The translations under genes were made by a program, and so were the position numbers. A model generated the notes under the pieces. It was not told the DNA's origin. It did no database searches and saw only the letters and a list, made by a program, of their open reading frames with translations. This document shows, piece after piece, positions 58,112 through 64,000 of a stretch of 64,000 nucleotides of DNA (positions within the stretch are counted from its first letter, which is position 1; the number at the start of each line of letters is the position of its first letter). Origin of the DNA: Heritiera littoralis (taxonomy: Eukaryota; Streptophyta; Magnoliopsida; Malvales; Malvaceae); the NCBI GenBank assembly GCA_031772115.1, contig JAPDPK010000018.1, forward strand, positions 6,180,501 through 6,244,500, given 5' to 3'.

Positions 58112-58337
58112 TAAGAGTTTATATATGATGCACTGACAGTGTATAATTTCTATACAGTGTCAATTAATCATAAGATAATATCTCATATGCAGGTCTTTAA
58201 AAATAAATATTAATAAATTTTTTAAATTTATTTTTAAGGGCCTTTTTAGTCTTTATACATTAATGATATATCATTTTATGATTAACCAACAGTATATAAA
58301 GATTATACACTGTCAGTACATCATATATAAACTCTTA
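58112..58337. mobile_element. MITE, same family as 21991-22222
   Basis: The left end taagagtttatatatgatg is mirrored by the right end catcatatataaactctta, followed inwards by actgacagtgtata words on both sides. 226 bp. TSD uncertain. Confidence 0.8.
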
Positions 58338-58740
58338 TTTTAATAGAAATACAAAATAAATTTACCCCTATTCCAACCATATTTATTTTGAAATAACTAA
58401 ACATATTAATTCCATTTCCAACTATTTTCCATTCCAATAAACCTAATTTCATAATTTATATTTTATTTTATTTCTCTTCTATTCTCACATAAAATATGCA
58501 ATTTTTTATTTTTTTTCTCCATTCCATTTCATAAACTAAACAGCAGGTCAGTGAAAGGACAATCCAACCTTTAAAAAATAAAATGAAGAAGAGGGGGAAA
58601 AGGCTTACAAATCAGTGAGTGCTAAGCATGACCTAAATTAGATGAGAAAGCAAAGTTTTGACTGAAAGGGATAGATTGGATGATGGCTACAAAAAGAGAG
58701 GGCGAGGAGAAACAGGTAAGTTACAGCTAATCCGTTTTGC
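58338..58740. other. Intergenic, upstream of the ERF gene
   Basis: AT-rich; no element or gene recognised. Confidence 0.45.
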
Positions 58741-58747
58741 GCCCAAT

Positions 58748-58866
58748 ACGTGTGCGCTCTGCATCACATCACCGATGGTAATATCATAGAAAAGAGCTCG
58801 GCTTTGTTAAAAGGTTCCGCGAATTCCCCACGCCCTTTCCCCATTCGTTTATTTCTCCTTATAAAT
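58748..58866 (+). promoter_or_regulatory. Proximal promoter of the ERF gene
   Basis: A TATA box (TTATAAAT, 58859-58866) lies 80 bp before the ATG, with a plausible transcript start near 58890. An ACGTGT word at 58748-58753 matches the core of ABRE or G-box-type elements, which would fit stress or ABA control of a DREB-type gene (inference). Confidence 0.55.
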
Positions 58867-58945
58867 CCAACCCAACAGCATCCAAAACGATCAAGTCTTC
58901 ACTCCACCTGCATACACATGATTGCATACATATATATAGACAAAT

Positions 58946-59782
58946 ATGGCCAATCCTTCAACGAATTTGCCAGCGAAAGAGCAGCCACCACCCACCCTTA
59001 CCGTCCAAATCCCTGACCCTTCAGCCTCTCTTGTGCAGCAACCGCAAGAGCAGTCGCCGAAACCTTCATCTGTCGCTGCCACTGCCACCCCACTAGATCC
59101 ATTTGGCAGGACGACATTGAGTCATCAGCCACAAGACCAATCGCCAAAATCTCCAAATCCCAGCAGCGTATCAGGCATCCCAACGCCGACGCCAACGCCA
59201 AGGCCTGCACAATCTCCAGGCAGGTGTTCATTGTCGGGTCTCCCTGGTTCTGGAAGGCATCCGCATTATCGGGGAATACGAAGCAGGAGCGGCAAATGGG
59301 TATCTGAAATTCGCGAACCGCGTAAAACGACGCGTATATGGCTTGGAACGTATCCGACCCCTGAAATGGCAGCTACCGCGTATGATGTGGCTGCTATTGC
59401 CCTAAAAGGTCCCGAGACGGATCTAAACTTTCCGGATATGATTCTTTCGTATCCAAAAGTGGCTTCTACATCCGCAAGCGATATTCGGGCTGCAGCTGCA
59501 AGTGCTGCCGCTTCCAGGCTACACAAACCTGATGCTGGGTTATCAAAAGACTCAAATCAGGACCTGGGCAAGCCTGAGAAGGAGGGCACCACGTCAAGTA
59601 CTTGCATGGACTCCGGTTCCGGTCAGGAGTTCATTGACGAGGAAGAGCTTCTAAACTTTCCCAATTTAATGGTGGATATGGCAGGAGGAATGCTTGTAAG
59701 CCCTCCCAGCTGGATAAACTCACCACCCTCTGATGATTCACCAGAGAATTCAGATGCAGAAAGCCTATGGACTTACACTTAA
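58946..59782 (+). CDS. AP2/ERF transcription factor, DREB A-4 type (ERF025-027-like)
   Basis: An intact 278-codon frame without introns, usual for this subfamily. Residues 1-100 are rich in Pro, Ser and Gln and low in complexity. One AP2 DNA-binding domain lies at about 107-166: YRGIRSRSGKWVSEIREP, then RIWLGTYPTPEMAATAYDVA and LNFP. The Val and Glu in WVSEIREP are the DREB-type residues that favour DRE/CRT (CCGAC) sites. An Ala-rich stretch follows (RAAAASAAASR, about 181-191). The acidic C terminus holds EEELLNFPNLMVDMAGGMLV, a motif typical of A-4 members, and ends LWTYT, a likely activation tip. It should act in the nucleus in stress or developmental responses. The start is the first ATG after the TATA box. 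Confidence 0.93.
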   Translation: MANPSTNLPAKEQPPPTLTVQIPDPSASLVQQPQEQSPKPSSVAATATPLDPFGRTTLSHQPQDQSPKSPNPSSVSGIPTPTPTPRPAQSPGRCSLSGLPGSGRHPHYRGIRSRSGKWVSEIREPRKTTRIWLGTYPTPEMAATAYDVAAIALKGPETDLNFPDMILSYPKVASTSASDIRAAAASAAASRLHKPDAGLSKDSNQDLGKPEKEGTTSSTCMDSGSGQEFIDEEELLNFPNLMVDMAGGMLVSPPSWINSPPSDDSPENSDAESLWTYT

Positions 59783-62700
59783 CGAGACTCCAAATTTACC
59801 ATGAAAGTAATAGCAGAAATTAAGTGCGAAGAAATATAGAAGCATCTGATTGAAAACTAGCTGATGATCAGTAATATGAAGGCAGAAGGTATTGTCTTTT
59901 TTTTCTCTCTTTTTTCCTATCCCTTCTGTTTTTCATCTCTTTGGGGAGTTAGATGCCGCCTGGCTTGGAATCAATTTGCTGTGAGAGCGTGTAAAACTAG
60001 CCATAAAAATGTCAAGTGCTTTCATCTGTTGCTGTCCTGTGGGCTGTATATTTCAGAGCTGTTGGTGTAATTAAACCAACAGTCCTTGTTTTTCTTTTGT
60101 TTTCCTCGGTAGTTTCCAATAATACAAGTGGCCCAATCACCTCGCTTCCCTGGTGGATTCATATTATTTACTCGTACGACAGTTTATCCTCCTCAGAATT
60201 AGAGATTCACCTTTTCTCTGGTTTCTTTGACCTAGTGCTTATAAAAGCCTTTTTCTACGCTAAAGTCAGGGGTCACACTCGGCTGGTAACAACTAAAAGT
60301 TCTCCTTTCACGGGCAAATCAATTCAGCAAGATTTCAAGTATTAATTTGAATTACATTAGTCCTTAGCACGAAGATACTAAACTGCGATAAAAATACGAC
60401 CATTCACCAAAAAATATATACATACGACCACCGATCAAAACTTGATATATAGATACATCTTTTTTTTAATAGTATATTTTCATTAAAAGTTACAATCACA
60501 ATCAAATATTATATTTCATGAACAGATAATTATGAAAATCACATTATTCAAACTAGATAAACTAGTAAATAATTATAACAAACTAAATAAACTAATAAAT
60601 AACTAAACTAACTTAAACTCACACTTGATGAGACTCAAATTTAAAATTTTAAAATCTCAAAATATCTTTCTTATCATTAAATCAAGTTCTCATTAGCTGA
60701 TATATAGATACACCTTAATGCCTAAGCTAACGTTGAAAACTGGCGAGACACACGGATTTGGATGCTCGAAGCTCGATAACTTTCGATAAAGAGAGAGGAC
60801 CACTGCATAATCGCAAAAAGTCGGAAATAAGATGCGTTGTCCTGTTAATGGGCTTTACAAATACTTTTCTTTTATTTTGAATGTTTTTCATAGTTGTAAG
60901 ATAAGCAAGTTACCTTATTTCTAAGGATAACAACGGTGTCCTACAAACCAATCTTTTGCACTATTTGATGTTTTGATTAATTAAGGTTAAGATATTTTAC
61001 AATTGGATTTGGGTAAAGCTCAGATAATATTACTATTCCTCACGCGAGAAAAGTTCATACAGTGATCTTAAACTATATATTACTTGGTTTTAAATAATAT
61101 ATTTTAATATCATATATATATTCATTAATAAATTATATATTATTAGTATAATACTTAACTAAATTAATTTATTAAATGTTTTAATTATAAATTTTTATAT
61201 TAATTTATCTTTTATGAGTTAGTTTTAATTTATTAATTTAAATTTTTCGGTAATATGCATAAAAATTAATTTTAAATTTGAGTTTTAAAGTCAAACTTTA
61301 ACTTAATATATTAGTTTTTGACTGGTTTAGATGGTTAACTACCATTCCTTATATTATATGAGTAAAAGTAGGGTGAATAAAATTATCCAGATAATTGTAA
61401 AGTTTGAGTATCATAAGATAAAATAAAAATTAGACCGGTGTAAGTATCTAAAAAAATGAGTAGCTTACGCGTTGACATAGCTAATATTTTGTAATTTTAA
61501 CCCAGCTTTGTTATTTAGCATTAGTACAATCGGTAAAATGTTAGTTAATTATGTGTTAGGCCTAACGCTATATATGTTTGGATAAATATTAATTAAAGAA
61601 ATAAAAGGAAAGAAAAGGAAAGTGAAGGAAAATAAAGGAAAGGAAATAGTATATATATCCATTGTTTGGATTGTTAAAATTAATAAAAGATAGAAAAGTA
61701 AAAGAATTTTAGTAACGAATGTTTGGTTAAAGAGCGGAAAGAAAAAGAAATTATTCATTATAGTATTTTTTTTTCAAATATAACTTTCTTTTATGGAATA
61801 ACATATAATAAATTATATTGGTTATTTATTTGATTAAAAATAAAATTTGGTATATATTAAGATATATTTTTCTTGGTTTTCAACTTGGTCTAATTGATAA
61901 TTGTTACATTAAAGTCAATGTATTTAAGCAATAATGCTCAAAAATAATAAAATAAAACAAAAAAATAAGATTTTTGAAATAATAATAATGATAAAATCAT
62001 ATTTGTGATACAAGTAGAAATTAAAACAAAGAAATTGATAAATAAGTTATAATAGACAAATAATTATAATAATTATTTAAAAATTAAAAAACCCTAAAGG
62101 TATAAAAGTTATTTTACAAATAAAATTTTTTTTACTCATTTCCTTTCTCTTTGCTCCAAATTGCGGTAAATGAAAAACAAGACATTTGAGAAAAAGAGGG
62201 ATTCTCGACCCCTCTCGTTATTTTTATTATATTTTAAATCTTACCCAATTTAAAGAAAAATAAAGCATTTAAAAAAAAGGAAATAAAAGAATTGTTTTCA
62301 TGTTTCCTTCCATTCCTTAATTTCCTTTTCTTACTCTACCTCCAATCCTAATATATGGTAACTACTAATTAATACTCTTTAGTTATAAGGTTAATATTCG
62401 CAAATATATAAATTATATAGTTTAACAACATATATAGTTGCATCTTAATTCTTACAATTTCAAAGGACACATTATATTTACATATTATGCTTTCTGCAAA
62501 TAACGTATTGATGCACAAATGAATAAAAATATTGTAAAAAGCAAGACCTAGTCAAGTGGCCTATCATTATATATTTTTTAGGAGGGATAAAGTGTAAATT
62601 TGAAAATTTTTTTCTTCCTTTGAATTTTTTTATGCGTATTAAAACATATTAAGATTTGAAGCTTTTCAAACTTTTTCATATCTATGCATGGAACATATCG

Positions 62701-62871
62701 ATGTTTGGGTATTACAAAGATCTTAGGGCAAAATGGTGTTTTTCATCCTTACATTAAATCTAGGGATATATAGGTTGGATTAATATCCAATACATTTTTA
62801 GTGAAATTTTTTGACTTTACAAGCAATGTTAGGATGATGACTCCAAGTATAAGAGTATTTTTAGTTTTGAG
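59783..62871. other. 3' flank of the ERF gene and AT-rich intergenic DNA
   Basis: The first few hundred bases should be the 3' UTR; no clear poly(A) signal was pinned down. Near 60465-60510 a phrase (attttcattaaaagttacaa) matches one end of the MITE at 62872-63070, so a worn copy may lie at 60465-60715. A purine-rich region at 61560-62350 may be an old inverted-repeat element. Short frames here are not supported. Confidence 0.45.
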
Positions 62872-63070
62872 TAGAGTATTTTTATTCAAAGTTACAATCA
62901 TAATCAATATAGTACATTCCATTAATCGGTAACCTAATAAACTTGATAAATACAAATGATAATTACAAGCTAATCAAACAACACTAATAAATTAAATTCA
63001 ATTTCACTCTTTGAATGAATATAATATATTGATTATGATTGTAACTTTAAATGAAAATATATTATTCAAA
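62872..63070. mobile_element. MITE with inverted repeat ends
   Basis: aaagttacaatcataatcaa at about 62898-62917 is mirrored by ttgattatgattgtaacttt at about 63030-63049, with pairing that extends outwards into attttcat-type words. No coding potential. Confidence 0.7.
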
Positions 63071-63355
63071 AAAATATATAAGATATATATTATTTTTTAT
63101 TTATATTTTATAATTTATATTACATATATATACATATTATAATATAAGTATTAATAAAAATTTTGTTATGTATCTATGTTTCTAAATTTAATAAAAGGAG
63201 GAGATAGAAATTGTCCTTTTTTTTTTCTTTTAAATTATGGACTTGTCTAGTTATTAACTAATCTCAATTATCGTGGACAGAATTTGAGACTTAAATTATT
63301 GAGCAGGAACGAATTTAAGCAAACACGTAAAATTAATATTATATCTAATTCCAAC

Positions 63356-63588
63356 TAGATCTGGCAATTTATGTTTATAATTTGTTTTCATGCAATGAAA
63401 AATCGTGTTTGCTTCATATCAAGCACTAAAATTTATTGTCAAAATTTGTGTTAACATGCCAAATACAAAACTTTTCTGTTAGTTTTTATTATATTTATAT
63501 ATAATTTTTATCAAATTTTAACTCGTATCACTTTCGTGTCTTTTATTTGTGTCATACCACCGTATCATATTTAAGATTACCATGTTTA
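63356..63588. mobile_element. hAT-type MITE (TAGACCTGGCAA family)
   Basis: Starts TAGATCTGGCAATTTATG and ends gattaccatgttta. The flanks attccaac (63348-63355) and attccgac (63589-63596) match in 7 of 8, an hAT-type TSD. 233 bp. Confidence 0.78.
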
Positions 63589-63665
63589 ATTCCGACCGGA
63601 ATTCGACCCATAAAAACTTCTGTAAAATAATGATTTGCTTACATGAAGCAATATTACACACCATT

Positions 63666-63723
63666 GACAAGCCTCCATGAATTTCAAACTGTAACCGGCG
63701 TCGATACCAAGCACGCACTCACC

Positions 63724-63797
<74 letters not shown>

Positions 63798-63841
63798 TGG
63801 TATCGACGCCGGTTACAGTTTGAAATTCATGGAGGCTTGTC
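63666..63841. repeat. Perfect 44-bp inverted repeat around a TA microsatellite
   Basis: Arms 63666-63709 and 63798-63841 are exact reverse complements (the left arm starts gacaagcctccatgaatttc). The 88-bp spacer is mostly (TG)n and (TA)n. Confidence 0.97.
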
Positions 63842-64000
63842 TTTGATACATGATCGACGCTTGCTTATGACAGTATACATCTTCCTTCCTCTAGATATGT
63901 GACTGTATACACGCACACATATGTATGTGTGTGTGTATATATATACACCAATGACTGTCCTAAGTAGCTAATTAATGTTATGATAATGTAAATAAAGTGG
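63842..64000. other. Intergenic with short TG/TA repeats
   Basis: A small (TG)n/(TA)n stretch lies near 63920-63950; nothing else seen. Confidence 0.5.

Overview
This is a stretch of plant nuclear DNA, almost certainly from a eudicot. It is AT-rich and intron-bearing in style, and most of it is nested transposable elements lying between two ordinary plant genes. There is no CRISPR array, bacterial operon or organelle sequence. Calls were made by reading the sequence. Boundaries marked by target-site duplications (TSDs) are exact; other edges are approximate.

Host genes: the first exon of a TraB-domain protein gene runs off the left edge on the minus strand (1-332). An intact, apparently intronless AP2/ERF transcription factor of the DREB A-4 type lies on the plus strand at 58946-59782.

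Transposons, left to right: an Ac-like non-autonomous hAT element (1583-2147). A young Ty3/gypsy Tat/Ogre-type element that has lost gag and pol (2269-12769, TSD aacat). A Ty1/copia element on the minus strand with similar LTRs but decayed coding (13334-19875, TSD gtttt). A 2.2-kb hAT element with a perfect 8-bp TSD (20654-22818), itself holding a MITE. An 18-kb Tat/Ogre-type element with decayed ORF1, gag, protease, RT, two RNase H domains and integrase (23635-41611, TSD gacac), which sits inside a small hAT MITE and carries a SINE. A 12.7-kb decayed copia element on the minus strand (43621-56331, TSD ggagg) that was later hit by a third, internally deleted Tat element (46569-51760, TSD ctatg) and by another element now reduced to a solo LTR (52627-54019, TSD gttac). 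Further MITEs, microsatellites and a 44-bp perfect inverted repeat flank the ERF gene.

The most unusual signal is in the LTRs of the two larger Tat elements. Each complete LTR holds about four copies of a module of roughly 105 nt. In it, hairpins with changed but still pairing stems flank a linker that looks like a 5' splice site (AGGTGAG). The two families differ greatly in sequence yet keep the same layout, which argues for selection on RNA structure. Other points of note are a PBS-like copy inside U5, a 27-bp inverted templated filler at an LTR deletion, three GC-rich hairpins in the leader of a copia element, and shared ~50-bp repeat arrays next to the 3' LTRs.
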